Of a stretch of 64,000 bases of DNA, positions 22,765-33,553 are shown one piece after another. The notes below the pieces were generated by a model that did no database searches, was not told where the DNA came from, and was given only the letters and a program-made list of their open reading frames with translations. The DNA is taken from NCBI GenBank assembly GCA_033675265.1, contig JAUJYZ010001376.1, forward strand, positions 1,100,001-1,164,000. Reading direction: 5' to 3'. The stretch comes from Actinostola sp. cb2023 (taxonomy: Eukaryota; Cnidaria; Anthozoa; Actiniaria; Actinostolidae). The first letter of the stretch is position 1; each line of letters starts with the position of its first letter. Made by a program: the position numbers and the translations under genes.

Positions 22765-23969
22765 CAGGGCTCAAAGTTTATTTTTGTCTTTGGGCGCACT
22801 TGTGCCACCAGGTCTAAATTTCTAGGCGCACAGCTGTAATTTTAGTCACACAGCTAAACAGTTTAGGCACACAGCTTAAATTACGGAGCACCAAAAGATG
22901 CAGAGTCTCGTGTTTGAAAGTGGCACATCCGGTGGCTAATGACGACGATCTGTTTCGAGCAGCCCTTGTTCAAACGTTATGGCCCTATTAGTTAACAACA
23001 TAGCTCTAAAATCGATTGTTCAACTTTGGCGTAGGATTACGGTTGATCTAAAACAGATGTCGGAAAATTGAGACACCGTTTTTAAGTTCATTATTTCGAG
23101 AGTCTGTTAGTGTGGTTTTCTCAAGCATAACTTAAATTCCATGTGCAATCGAACTTTTAGAATGCACTACGGTCGAAATTCATGTATACTCACCTAACGA
23201 TTTATATAATGAAAAATCTAAAAATATTATTAAAGTATACTGTATTTCCTCAAATAAATGCCGGGACATTTATTTAAAATTTGAAGTTTTAGAGGGGACG
23301 TTTATTCAAGGGAGGCGTTTAAAAGAGGGGGACGTATATTTTGAAACTCCAAATTTTGCCTCTGAAACGTTTCCCGAGTCATCAACAATACGATGAAAGA
23401 CATAAGCGGTAATGAGTCAGTTGTAGACATTTAAAGAATAAAAACGGGGCATTTAAAAGAGGGAGGCGTATATTAGCTGTTTTTCTCCTGAAGGGGGGAC
23501 AGTTATTGGAGGGAGAGGCATTTATTGGAGGCTGGGCGTTTATTTGATGAAATACGGTACTCAAAAACTGCGTTCATTCAGCTTTTTAACTCGGCCAAGA
23601 TGTCGCAATTTGGGAGGAGCCGTCACTCACATGTGTCAGTGGAGTCATAACCAAAAAGAGACTGGGATGGAATGGAACATGGAGGCCTATTGAAACTCAG
23701 AGAAACCATTGGGAAAACAACAATAAAACACACACTGACACAAGGAAAACCGTAATTTTTTAATTTAAAACCTAAGTTATATCCACGTTTGATTTGATTG
23801 TGTCATGGTGTTGTTTCTTGAAGGAGAGCTCAGGAAGCAGAGAAGCTATTCAGTCGCACTGAACTCTGGTTGTTTTAGGCGCACAAGTGCGACCACATAC
23901 GATTTTTTAGTCGCACAATCAAAACTCTAGTCGCATGTGCGACCAGCTGGTTGCAAACTTTGAGCCCTG
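22765..23969. mobile_element. 1.2-kb hAT-like non-autonomous element
   Basis: Termini are the 15-bp inverted repeat CAGGGCTCAAAGTTT / AAACTTTGAGCCCTG. Subterminal regions on both sides repeat GGCGCACA and GTCGCACA motifs in mixed orientation, as is usual for transposase-binding subterminal repeats in hAT elements. No transposase frame survives, and the flanks give no exact 8-bp duplication. A second element is nested at 23238-23561. Confidence 0.7.
23238..23561. mobile_element. 324-bp MITE nested in the hAT-like element
   Basis: Inverted termini TACTGTATTTCCTCAAATAA and TTATTTGATGAAATACGGTA match with a few differences. The interior carries several G-rich ...GGGGGACGTTTATT-like blocks. A TA dinucleotide adjoins each end. 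Its position inside 22765-23969 gives an insertion order. Confidence 0.7.
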
Positions 23970-24023
23970 CACATGTGATTCATCTGATACCCAATGAGAA
24001 GTGATTAGAAAAAATGAGGCCCA

Positions 24024-25500
24024 GGGTCATTTCACGGTATTTTGGACAAAAATAATAATAAATGAAATAGGTAAACAATCATTAAAATCCACTTCTTCAA
24101 TAAGCAGAATAGCTCAAGTTTATGATTAAAAAAAAAACAATACATCATTGTGCTAACATTTATTGAAAAAATGAACTCTGATTACGAGAAAAGGGTTCAA
24201 CTGTGTTACGGAGGGGAAAATGCATTTTTCTCTTTACTGCAAGATATATGATTAACTCAACCATTCCATCTATGTAGCCACATTGTATCAGGCATGTGTT
24301 ATCATAAAATAAGGGATATTTTTTAGAAATGATTGCAAGCAGGAATTAGGAACCAAAGCAAAATGCTGTTTTCCCCTCCGTAACAATATTAGGTAAAAAA
24401 GTTATCACTATAGCTACATCTTTGAGTTTAAATCTCTGGCATTTTGATTCCTTCCAATTTAGAGGGGGAGTGTACAGATGAGTCACATTTGCCTTCAATG
24501 TCTTTTGTTTGCTTGAAATATTATGACATGAAAAAGTGTTACGGAGGGGAAGATTTGTTACGGAGGGGAATATATGTTATACAAAAGGAAAATATATGTT
24601 TGATATTTCAACTGTAGTTTACACATTTGTGTTTAAATCAGCCAGTTTGTAAAGTAGTATTGATTTAACAGTCACCTATAGCCTTTATAAAGGCGTACAA
24701 TTTCTTTGTGCTTTTCCATGTTTTGGGTACCCTGTGTCTATAAGTTAAGAAAATAGGGCATTTCCTCTTATTGAAAGCCAGACTATTTCCATTTCTTTTT
24801 AAAACTTGTAAAAGACAAAGTTTGATCAATCCTGCATAGTATGACATGCATTTACTTTTATTTTAAAAGTGGATTAACAGTTTAGTAGCTGTGCACTCTA
24901 GCTGATGACCTTAAGCTACTGTCCAGAGTGTTTAATTATTATTAAGACAAGGTACATATACATGTACTTTATTCAGTATGTTAATTGAAGAAACATGTCC
25001 TTAATCCAAGAGTATACTAAAAAGTATTATCTTCAAGTGTTTAGTAGTGTTTTCTTTGGCAATTTACATGATGGACAAAACGTTCCCCTCCGTAACTTCC
25101 CCTCCGTAACACTACCACCCTTGACATTTAGCTTTACAGAGAAACAGCATTGACAGATAGTATGTTTTCTTTCATAATTTTAGAATGTCATCTAGTTGAG
25201 AAATAAGAAAAATCAAAAGCAAGGCTTTAAAATATTGCAACTTCAGAGAGTTTTCAAGATGAAAAATGACAACAAAAAATTGCATATTTTCTGTTCCCCT
25301 CCGTAACACAAACTATTTTTCCTGCTGATCTATACAGAAATATGTGAAATCTTATTTAGTCATACTCTATTTGTAGTATATATGGGTCTGTATGATATCA
25401 TGAACAAAGTGCAGAAATTGATTTCATAATTACATAGTAACAGTCAATTGAAATAGTTTGTCTTCCCCTCCGTAACATTTCAAATACCGTGAAATGACCC
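24024..25500. mobile_element. 1.48-kb element with eight 14-bp GTTACGGAGGGGAA motifs
   Basis: Perfect 19-bp inverted termini: GGGTCATTTCACGGTATTT (24024-24042) and its complement (25482-25500). Inside are eight exact copies of GTTACGGAGGGGAA: + strand at 24205, 24538 and 24557; - strand at 24371, 25083, 25097, 25294 and 25463. Most cluster toward the ends and orientation is biased (+ left, - right), as expected for transposase-binding sites. No coding frame. Superfamily not recognised. Confidence 0.75.
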
Positions 25501-25669
25501 CCCAGTCAAATAGTTTCAAACTGTTAATAATTCTTGGAGAAATACAATTACCAAGCAAAAGTTCACCAAATTATGCTAATTAAGACTACATATCTGGTGA
25601 TTTCCTTTGTTTTTTCTTCATGAATTATTAATGATTTGAGAATAACAATTTATTTCAGCATTACATTAC

Positions 25670-25796
25670 CTGGTGAAGTCATACAAGTGGCTGTCGTGTT
25701 TGTCGTAGCTGCTGGCGGAGTTGCAGGTGCATCAGTATCCAAACGAACTCTCTTTGAGTTCTCTACCTCACTTGCACAGGCTGATGCAAGGATGTT
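25670..25796 (-). CDS. NOL4: NOL4-like exon (ILASAC / KRVRL block)
   Basis: Begins in phase 0 after the acceptor TTCATAG and encodes NILASACASEVENSKRVRLD followed by a Thr/Ala/Pro-rich linker, ending TSP plus one base before a GTAATG donor (phase 1). It matches the NOL4 family segment in which a helical AENILAAAC-type block is followed by a basic KRMRL nuclear-localisation-like motif. Its first 14 bases and its acceptor are part of the tandemly amplified 50-bp unit immediately upstream (25783-26936). Confidence 0.88.
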
Positions 25797-26936
25797 CTAT
25801 GAATGAACAGTACAACTATAAGCTTGTAGATTGATGCAAGGATGTTCTATGAATGAACAGTACAACTATAAGCTTGTAGATTGATGCAAGGATGTTCTAT
25901 GAATGAACAGTACAACTATAAGCTTGTAAATTGATGCAAGGATGTTCTATGAATGAACAGTACAACTATATAAGCTTGTAGATTGATGCAAGGATGTTCT
26001 ATGAATGAACAGTACAACTATAAGCTTGTAGATTGATGCAAGGATGTTCTATGAATGAACAGTACAACTATAAGCTTGTAAATTGATGCAAGGATGTTCT
26101 ATGAATGAACAGTACAACTATAAGCTTGTAGATTGATGCAAGGATGTTCTATGAATGAACAGTACAACTATAAACTTGTAGATTGATGCAAGGATGTTCT
26201 ATGAATGAACAGTACAACTATAAGCTTGTAGATTGATGCAAGGATGTTCTATGAATGAACAGTACAACTATAAGCTTGTAGATTGATGCAAGGATGTTCT
26301 ATGAATGAACAGTACAACTATAAGCTTGTAGATTGATGCAAGGATGTTCTATGAATGAACAGTACAACTATAAGCTTGTAGATTGATGCAAGGATGTTCT
26401 ATGAATGAACAGTACAACTATAAGCTTGTAGATTGATGCAAGGATGTTCTATGAATGAACAGTACAACTATAAGCTTGTAGATTGATGCAAGGATGTTCT
26501 ATGAATGAACAGTACAACTATAAGCTTGTAGATTGATGCAAGGATGTTCTATGAATGAACAGTACAACTATAAGCTTGTAGATTGATGCAAGGATGTTCT
26601 ATGAATGAACAGTACAACTATAAGCTTGTAGATTGATGCAAGGATGTTCTATGAATGAACAGTACAACTATAAGCTTGTAGATTGATGCAAGGATGTTCT
26701 ATGAATGAACAGTACAACTATAAGCTTGTAGATTGATGCAAGGATGTTCTATGAATGAACAGTACAACTATAAGCTTGTAGATTGATGCAAGGATGTTCT
26801 ATGAATGAACAGTACAACTATAAGCTTGTAGATTGATGCAAGGATGTTCTATGAATGAACAGTACAACTATAAGCTTGTAGATTGATGCAAGGATGTTCT
26901 ATGAATGAACAGTACAACTATAAGCTTGTAGATTGA
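25783..26936. repeat. 50-bp minisatellite containing a NOL4 splice acceptor, ~23 copies
   Basis: Near-identical 50-bp units starting GATGCAAGGATGTTCTATGA. One copy has a 2-bp TA insertion (near 25970) and a few have single substitutions. The first unit overlaps the exon at 25670-25796. Read on the minus strand each unit contains ...GTTCATTCATAG followed by AACATCCTTGCATC, the exon's acceptor and first 14 coding bases. Confidence 0.95.
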
Positions 26937-27038
26937 TTGATTTTCTGATCTCTTCACTTTTCTTGTTGTTGTTTTTTCTGTATAATTTTATTTGTTTTAG
27001 AAACTAAATGCTGGTACATACATGTTTCTAGCAGGCCA

Positions 27039-27783
27039 TACTATTCTTCCCAGTAAACTGCGACACTATCGATTTTGAAACGCCGCTCGTGCCAATTGGA
27101 ATGTAGTCACGTGATGCACTTTTTTGTACCTCGTGATCACTTGTGGACGTACTTCGGTCCGTCATATCTCTCCTCCCGCCCTGGTCATGATTGTATCTAG
27201 CAAAGGACGAAGTTGAAAACAAGAAAAGTAAAATCCCCCCAAAAATATCGAGCAATATCTTTAGCCTAAAAAAACATCTACGGCGACATGCAAGGCACAC
27301 TGAAAATTGCTCTCTCCCGGGCCCCGGTCCTCATCAAAGATCAAATGATCAGTCATCGTGCCAATATTAAGATCGCAAAATATCTTGTCAATTTCAGGCG
27401 TGGGAGCCATCCGTTTTGATTGGTTGATGAAGAAAGCAAGCCTAGTTAATTAGTAGTGTTACTAACGCGACCTTTCTATAAACTTGAGCTTTTCCAGTTC
27501 AAGTTCCACTATAGAAAATACACGTGCAACAAACTGGTGTAGTAATTTTACTTTGGTTATTTAACGAATTCTTGCCCAACGTTTCCGACCAAATCAAACT
27601 CTAGCTTGCATAAGTAGATTATAAACCTCGTTGCAAACGCATCACGTGGTGTCAAAAACTTGTTCACGTGGTACAAAATTCACATCACATGATGGATTTG
27701 AAATGGAATTGCGGTTACAAACACAGACGCTACGAACGCGATAAAAAAATCGACAGTGTCGCAGTTTACTGGGACGAATAGTA
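27039..27783. mobile_element. 745-bp fold-back element, copy B
   Basis: The left end TACTATTCTTCCCAGTAAAC and the right end GTTTACTGGGACGAATAGTA face each other, with further arm matches such as CTGCGACACTATCGATTTT versus AAAATCGACAGTGTCGCAG. The right arm shares ATTGCGGTTA...CTACGAA.GCGAT.AAAAA.TCG with copy A (16819-17459). The left half contains a 90-codon minus-strand frame with no domain. Confidence 0.7.
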
Positions 27784-27905
27784 ACTACACTAAATACTGG
27801 TAAATCGAGAAGGCCATAACTACATGTACACTAAATACTGGTAGATCGAGCAGGCCATAACTACACTAAATACTGGTACATTCACTGTACACTGTAGGTA
27901 CATGT
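27784..27905. repeat. Short tandem ACTACACTAAATACTGGTA block
   Basis: Three to four imperfect copies of AACTACACTAAATACTGGTA with GATCGAG.AGGCCAT spacers. Confidence 0.7.
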
Positions 27906-28218
27906 ACATGTATACCAGACCATAACTACACTGAATACATTGAACATATGAAAAACTAATAACTAATATAGACTAAACAACAACATACTGTATGAAGTTA
28001 GGTTAGAATGAAAGGAAACAAATAATGAACTAATTACATAACTGACTGACAGAGAGTAGCGGTTAAACTAGTTTAGACGTTGGTTGTGTTGGTGTACAGC
28101 AATCATGTGCTGAATGAAAATTGAAGATTGTGTAAAAAGGTTCTACGTTTACTGACATTTTGCATGTTAGTCCTTCATCATAGGAAAATAGTTACTCTGA
28201 CGACAGACTAACATCCAA

Positions 28219-29494
28219 CACGGTGGGCATAAATGGCTCGAAAATCGCTCATATGAATTTTTTGGAAAATCGCAAAATTGATGTTACTTCGTTGTTCTCG
28301 TGATAACTAGCCTAAAATCTAAAACCGTTCTGAAATTGGACGACGGCAACCAAAGTTATGAATATTTTCAACTTGATATTTTTTCCCGGGAAAATTTGGC
28401 GGGAAATAATTCATACAAAACCATCGGTAAAATACATCGCTTGGCAAAACTTTTTTGTTTGAAAACATTTTAGCCCCATACTTAGCGTATTGGAAGAACT
28501 ATGACATGCGGACATTTTGTTGATTTTAGAATTTTGATTTTTTGAGCGTAAGTAGTTCAAATAATATTTTAAAAACAATTAAAAAAGTTAATACGTCATT
28601 ATGACGTCACATATATTTTAAAATATCTCTAATAGAGTTAATGAACATAAAAATCCGCTACTCTGTATTATTATATTTTTTGTCAAAGAACGCACGAAAT
28701 ATGCACAAGAACGCGCGAAATATGGGACCATATTTTGGGTAGTTACTTCAAACTGGCTTTCCAATCATTCATGCAGAATCGTGTGATGAAAATTAACCAA
28801 TCAGCGTGCGAGAAATTGACAGTTTTGGCTAGCGCGCGCTCGTACAGAAATTTCACTGTAATTTGTTGTTTTTCTTTCACCAAAATAGCTAGTTTCTTTG
28901 ACAAAATATATAATAAACAACTTATTAGTCGGCTAAGCATCTAATACGGCTGTGAATTTTTACTCGTCATGTATTTTGGCTCACAAATACCAAATGACTC
29001 GTAAAAATACACAGCCGTATTAGATGCTTAACCGACTAATAACCTCTATTTATTAAAACACTTCTATAACACTAATAAATGTAAATAAAGTCATTTTACG
29101 GATTTCTCTCCCTTCAAACTGTTTTTTTATATTACCGATGACGTCATAAATAATGACGTCATCAAAACACTAAATCCCTTATAACTCAGGTTCTAATAAT
29201 CGGAACATTATGAAAAGTTCACCGAAGTGCACAAGATGTTATTCTCTTTCAAAATATGCACTTTATTTTATCAGTGTGTTTAAACTAAATTTTCACAGCA
29301 ATTGTAACTTTTTATTATGACGTCATCACTGCGTCAGATTTTACCATCGAATAGTTTGAAATACCACACTACCTTTAATAAAGAAACTCTGAAATTTTTA
29401 TTTCATTTCATGGAAGACTTTTGAAAATATTAATGATTTTGGAAAAAGAGGACGTTTTCAGTGAGCGATTTTAGGGTCATTTATGCCCACCGTG
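28219..29494. mobile_element. 1.28-kb element with CACGGTGGGCATAAATG termini
   Basis: Inverted termini of about 31 bp: CACGGTGGGCATAAATGGCT on the left, its near-complement ending CATTTATGCCCACCGTG on the right. A possible 3-bp target duplication CAA lies on both sides (28216-28218, 29495-29497), compatible with a PIF/Harbinger-like element. The interior is AT-rich and non-coding, with several TGACGTCA sites (28605, 29140, 29155, 29320). A separate 120-bp hairpin is nested at 28922-29041. Confidence 0.7.
28922..29041. mobile_element. 120-bp near-perfect hairpin
   Basis: Arms of about 47 bp, TTATTAGTCGGCTAAGCATC onward, face their complement ending CCGACTAATAA, with a ~25-base loop. It lies inside the 28219-29494 element and may be a nested miniature element or that element's own central palindrome. 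Confidence 0.7.
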
Positions 29495-29601
29495 CAAAGC
29501 ATCAGCAAATTGAGTACCTTTTTCACATGCAGTTCAATTTTCACTGTGTCAACAACACTGAAGTCTACAATGACCCAGAAAGTGTACAACAGAAAACTTA
29601 C

Positions 29602-29646
29602 ATTGACTTCAGCCATCTGGGCTGCAGACATATTGGGGTTTGTGCT
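29602..29646 (-). CDS. NOL4: NOL4-like 45-bp micro-exon
   Basis: A 15-codon phase-0 exon, STNPNMSAAQMAEVN, flanked by a TTGTTCTCCATAG acceptor and a GTAAGT donor. It matches the family segment that precedes the ILA.AC block (TPPHLTSAMAEN in vertebrates). It was located by its splice sites and by continuity with both neighbours, being far too short for ORF calling. Confidence 0.8.
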
Positions 29647-30021
29647 CTATGGAGAACAAGAAACACTCTACTCACAACTGATGCCTCAATTTGCAATTCA
29701 CTTTGTTTAAGTCTACATTTTCTGTTTACATTATTATGAGTCATGGTGGAAGTCAACTTGCATGGTACAATATGCAAGATTTTCATTTACAACATATTTT
29801 CGTTTTACAACAGTTTAAAGAAGGTACAGATTACGTTTCCAGTTGTTCAAATCCTTATCCAGTGGATAGATAAGCTGTTATTCAATACATATATCCAGTG
29901 GATAAGGATTTAACCCACAGATAGTGCACTTGTAAGACAAGCATAATCTACATGTACATGTACCATACAAACAAGACAAACATCAATAACTTCTATACAA
30001 GTACTCAGTAAGTGCAATTAC

Positions 30022-30234
30022 CATTTGGTCTGCTGTACGCTTTAAGGGTTCCTTTAGCTTTTTAAGTCTTCGGCATGATTTCAGGTATGTTCTTATTCTT
30101 TTTCTTGCTCTGTCACGAAATTCTGGGAATTGCCTTTGGCATGATTGGATGATTGCAAGGATTTTATCCTTTGGCTGTTTGGATATCGGTACAAGTCGGT
30201 CCAAATTCTCATCAACAAATAGTCTCACAAACAT
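30022..30234 (-). CDS. NOL4: NOL4-like core exon ([13 protein letters not shown] block)
   Basis: Seventy-one codons in phase 0 between a GTATTTTAG acceptor and a GTAATT donor. It encodes the most conserved block of the NOL4/NOL4L family: [20 protein letters not shown], then a [20 protein letters not shown] helix rich in Arg/Lys. The identity to vertebrate family members over this stretch is very high. The two residues before it (FN, from the preceding exon) are also family-conserved, which confirms the join. The basic helix is the likely nuclear or nucleolar targeting and nucleic-acid contact surface, but no biochemical activity is established. Confidence 0.95.
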
Positions 30235-31673
30235 CTAAAATACAGATACATGAAAACAAATTAATAATAATATATTTTAACAACTTTATTGGAAAGGGTA
30301 ACACCGTTACCAAAAACGATAATTTTCAGGTGGCCCTCCTATACTATAAAATATCTATATATACAAATAGATATAATAATAATACGTGACCAAAGTATCC
30401 TTTTATCTACCAAGGTTTCTGTGTATACTCAATTGCATGCATGCTCATTGTCGCTGGGGCTGACAATCATGAAAAGGAATTCTGGGAAATTGAAATTATT
30501 GCCAATGTTTTCTGTTTACTTAGTATACTTGATCTGTTGTTGCAACATTTATTGGATCTCCATCAAAAGTGGTTCATTTCCAGACACCCTTGCAGTCTTA
30601 GCTTCAATGATTCATTTTCAACCCAACAATGTTTATACAAACAGTATCCATTATTACTCGGGCCCTTCCGAAGGAAGCCCGAGTTATAAGCCCGAGTTAT
30701 AAAATGGGCTTTCTTGTTATTTTTTTTATTTTTTTTCTCATGGTCACGGAATGAAGAAAAAATGCGAAGAATGAAGAAAGAATGCGATGTATTTGATCGT
30801 ATCGAGTTTCAAGATTTCTCAGCATAGATCTTCAAGCTATTAAAGGTCAGGATTCTAGTTGATCGTTCGACGATGAAGCTAAGGCGCGTTTGTTTTTGTT
30901 ATAAATGAAACGACATCTTTCAGAGTGGGCCCACACGAATTGGCATATGCTTTTGTCTGTGAAATGAGCGTGTTTAAAGCCCGTGTTTTATCGGCTGTTG
31001 TACGACGCCGTTCCACGAACTCGAACTCATCAAAAAATGAATTGAAAAGCAAATGAAATGAACTCAAAAAGTATCATGACCTCGCTATGTTGTCATGTTT
31101 GTTGCTAATTGTAATAGTACGTGTACAGCTATGTCCATTAAACTCACGACCAGCGATGTAACTACATCTATTGACAAAAAGCTATATGTACAGAAGTCAT
31201 GCAAACAGTCGAGCCAGTCGAGCTATTTTCAGTAACTCATGATGGATGTTTATTTCATTCCACGTTTGCAAAGTTTTTTTTATAGGCCATGCCGTTAAAA
31301 ACCCGTTAGCAGCTTCGTCGAGCTTCGCCAGATCATAGTCTGAATCGTCTGGATGTTATATTATTATGTCTCTGAAGCTAGAGAGCGAGGGTTTGATTTT
31401 CCAGTAGATTTTCTTTTGATAGCTAATCTCGCTTTGCTTGCTGCCTGACTGTCGTCACGCGCCGTGAAAGACGTTTGAAAAATTCAGAAGGAAAAGAAAT
31501 CGTATAAATCGTACTTCAAAGGTCAATGTACGAAATTTGGGATCATGCCAAAGTAGTTTTAATAGCCTATTTATATACTTGTTCTATGCTCAAATGGGCC
31601 AAATAGTCAGTGAACGGCAAAAATACAATCGAAATCAAAACGTCATTAGATTTTAGGGATCTGTTACAGAAGA

Positions 31674-32045
31674 AGACGCTCAATGAGCGTATAGTCGGGT
31701 ATTTAATATGGCAATGACAGTTGCGTGACGAGAGAGACTATTTATGTCGATGAGCATCGATAAAGATCTCCGACTCTTCGAGGTATACGTCTATGGTACA
31801 TATTTAAACGTACTTGAGGTCACTTGAGGTTGCATATTCATGGCGCCACAAACGGGTCGAATGGTTTCCGAACGCCTATCGAACTAAATCCGAAAGTATG
31901 ATTCGCTCTCACAACATATTCAATAACACATAGTACAATTCGGTCATTTTTCTCTATGCTCCCCCATACATAGTCTCCCTCGTCACGCAAATGCAACTGT
32001 CTTTGTCCTTGTCATAAAGCCCGAGTATACGCTCATTGAGCGTCT
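31674..32045. mobile_element. 372-bp fold-back element
   Basis: Arms of about 65-70 bp: AGACGCTCAATGAGCGTATA onward (31674-31738) and the complement ending ATACGCTCATTGAGCGTCT (to 32045). Each tip is itself nearly palindromic (ACGCTCA/TGAGCGT). A CTCGGGC...GCCCGAG hairpin at 30657-30683 shares the GCCCGAG motif with the right arm and may be a relic of the same family. Confidence 0.65.
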
Positions 32046-32157
32046 TGTTTAAACAATGTTTAAGCCAGTATGAAATGATAATATACTTGTTACATAGTTA
32101 CAAGTAATAATACTACTACTAACTAAAGCTGTTGTAGAACAGGGTTTGTCTACCTAC

Positions 32158-32325
32158 ATTAAATGCCTTCAGTCTTTCAGGGTTCATTGCTCCAGTATCA
32201 CCCTTTTCACCATCACCATCACCATCATCACCATCTCCCTCCTCATCATCTTCATCTTTTATGTTACTTGAAGAAGAACCTCCCATTCCAGAGGGTTTGA
32301 GAAGTTCACTGATATTAGGCGGCTC
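32158..32325 (-). CDS. NOL4: NOL4-like acidic exon ending MNPERLKAFN
   Basis: Fifty-six codons, phase 0 at both ends, between a TTTGTGCAG acceptor and a GTAGGT donor. It encodes a Ser/Gly stretch, then an Asp/Glu/Gly-rich low-complexity segment (about residues 21-42 of the exon), then NPERLKAFN. The last residues are the start of the NOL4 conserved block, and vertebrate NOL4 is likewise preceded by an Asp/Glu/His-rich run. The coding (GGTGAT)n tract is a likely site of length polymorphism. Confidence 0.9.
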
Positions 32326-32408
32326 CTGCACAAAGAAACAACAAATGATTGATTGTCTAGTAATACTGATGTATTAAGTAGTGGAATGAGTCAAGTACTC
32401 TTACTTAC

Positions 32409-32626
32409 CCTGATCACTGACTGACTAATAGCAGTTGACATGTTATCAAGAGAAGCTGCTCCATCATCCATGTCATCTTCCTCATCACTTCTCCCACTGT
32501 CACTCCTTGTATCTTCACTTGTACAACTCCGCCCATCAGCTCTGGGACTGTACGAGCTGTGATTGGCTCCGACTGGACTTGGAGCTGATGCAGGGGATGC
32601 AACAACATATGAAATAGGAATAGCTT
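32409..32626 (-). CDS. NOL4: NOL4-like linker exon, Ser/Asp-rich
   Basis: Joins the CENPB-type exon (phase 1) to the acidic exon (phase 0). The acceptor is GAAATTTCTTTCAG in essence (TTTCTTTCAG) and the donor is AGG followed by GTAAGTAAG. It encodes a Ser/Pro/Ala stretch followed by SDEEDDMDDGAASLDNM and ends ISQSVIR. There is no folded domain. The acidic/serine composition, and the loose resemblance to the ESDEFDMSD-type linker of vertebrate NOL4, suggest the central disordered region. Two potential casein-kinase-2-like acidic serine clusters are visible. Confidence 0.82.
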
Positions 32627-33553
32627 CTGAAAGAAATTGATATCATTTCAAACCCTTGTTTCTATTGATTGACATACAATCAATGATAGCAAACACTTCT
32701 AAACACTTGTCACACATCACAACCTCAATTCCATTGACACCTATTAAACTAATCTGTAGTTACCATAGTTATCAAACACTGAAACAGCATCAAATTCATG
32801 AATAATTAATGAGCAAAATACAATAGAAATCATAAGCAGAACAAGACAGTATCTTTAAATCGGCAAGAGATTCATCCTGATTTGAATTAAACTTTAACTC
32901 TGATTTTCTCAGTCAAATCAATTTGTTTCTTGAATATTATAGCAAAACATCCAGTTATACATTGTTGGATTCGATAAGTGAGTTAAAATATTCGCGTCCA
33001 ACCTTATGGGCATCAAAAGGGCTTGCCTGCGGTTTAAAGGTCTCCCGCTCATATTTTAACTATCACTTATTGTTGAAAATATTGTCCATAAAATATTGAT
33101 TTTTTTTGCACCACAATGTAATATCCTCTACGACAATATGCACAGTACAAGAGTCTTTCTTACAAATCTTCACATGTTCAGGGTAATGTCAAATGAGGCC
33201 TTTACTGCTGTGCGTTGTGTGAAATGTCTAAGCTTTCACCGTCTATGGCATCATCAGAGACATGTTCATTAATAATTCATGAGGAAAACACAATAGAAAT
33301 CACAACGGTGGCAGAGCTTGTATTTCTGATACAAAATAGTCTTCATTTGCATAGATTTTATCTTTGATTTTCTCGGCCAAACTTACTGGTATCTTGAAAA
33401 TTATAGTAGAACATGATTTTATATATCTGTGGACATGATAAGTCCGATACAATATTTGCGTCCGTGTTGTATGAGATCTACAACACAAGCCATATTGTAT
33501 AGATCTATTACATGTATAGTACAGTATACACACAGTACAAGAGTCTCTCTTAC

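Noticed and set aside
25783..26936. CRISPR-like array
   Set aside because: Uniform 50-bp units without variable spacers, in an animal intron, so a minisatellite. The same applies to the arrays at 1.37, 21.3, 41.98 and 55.5 kb.
32119..32331. Full 70-codon minus-strand frame as a separate small protein
   Set aside because: Its end (VGRQTLFYNSFS) is intron read-through. The exon ends at AAT|GTAGGT and continues into the NOL4 core exon.
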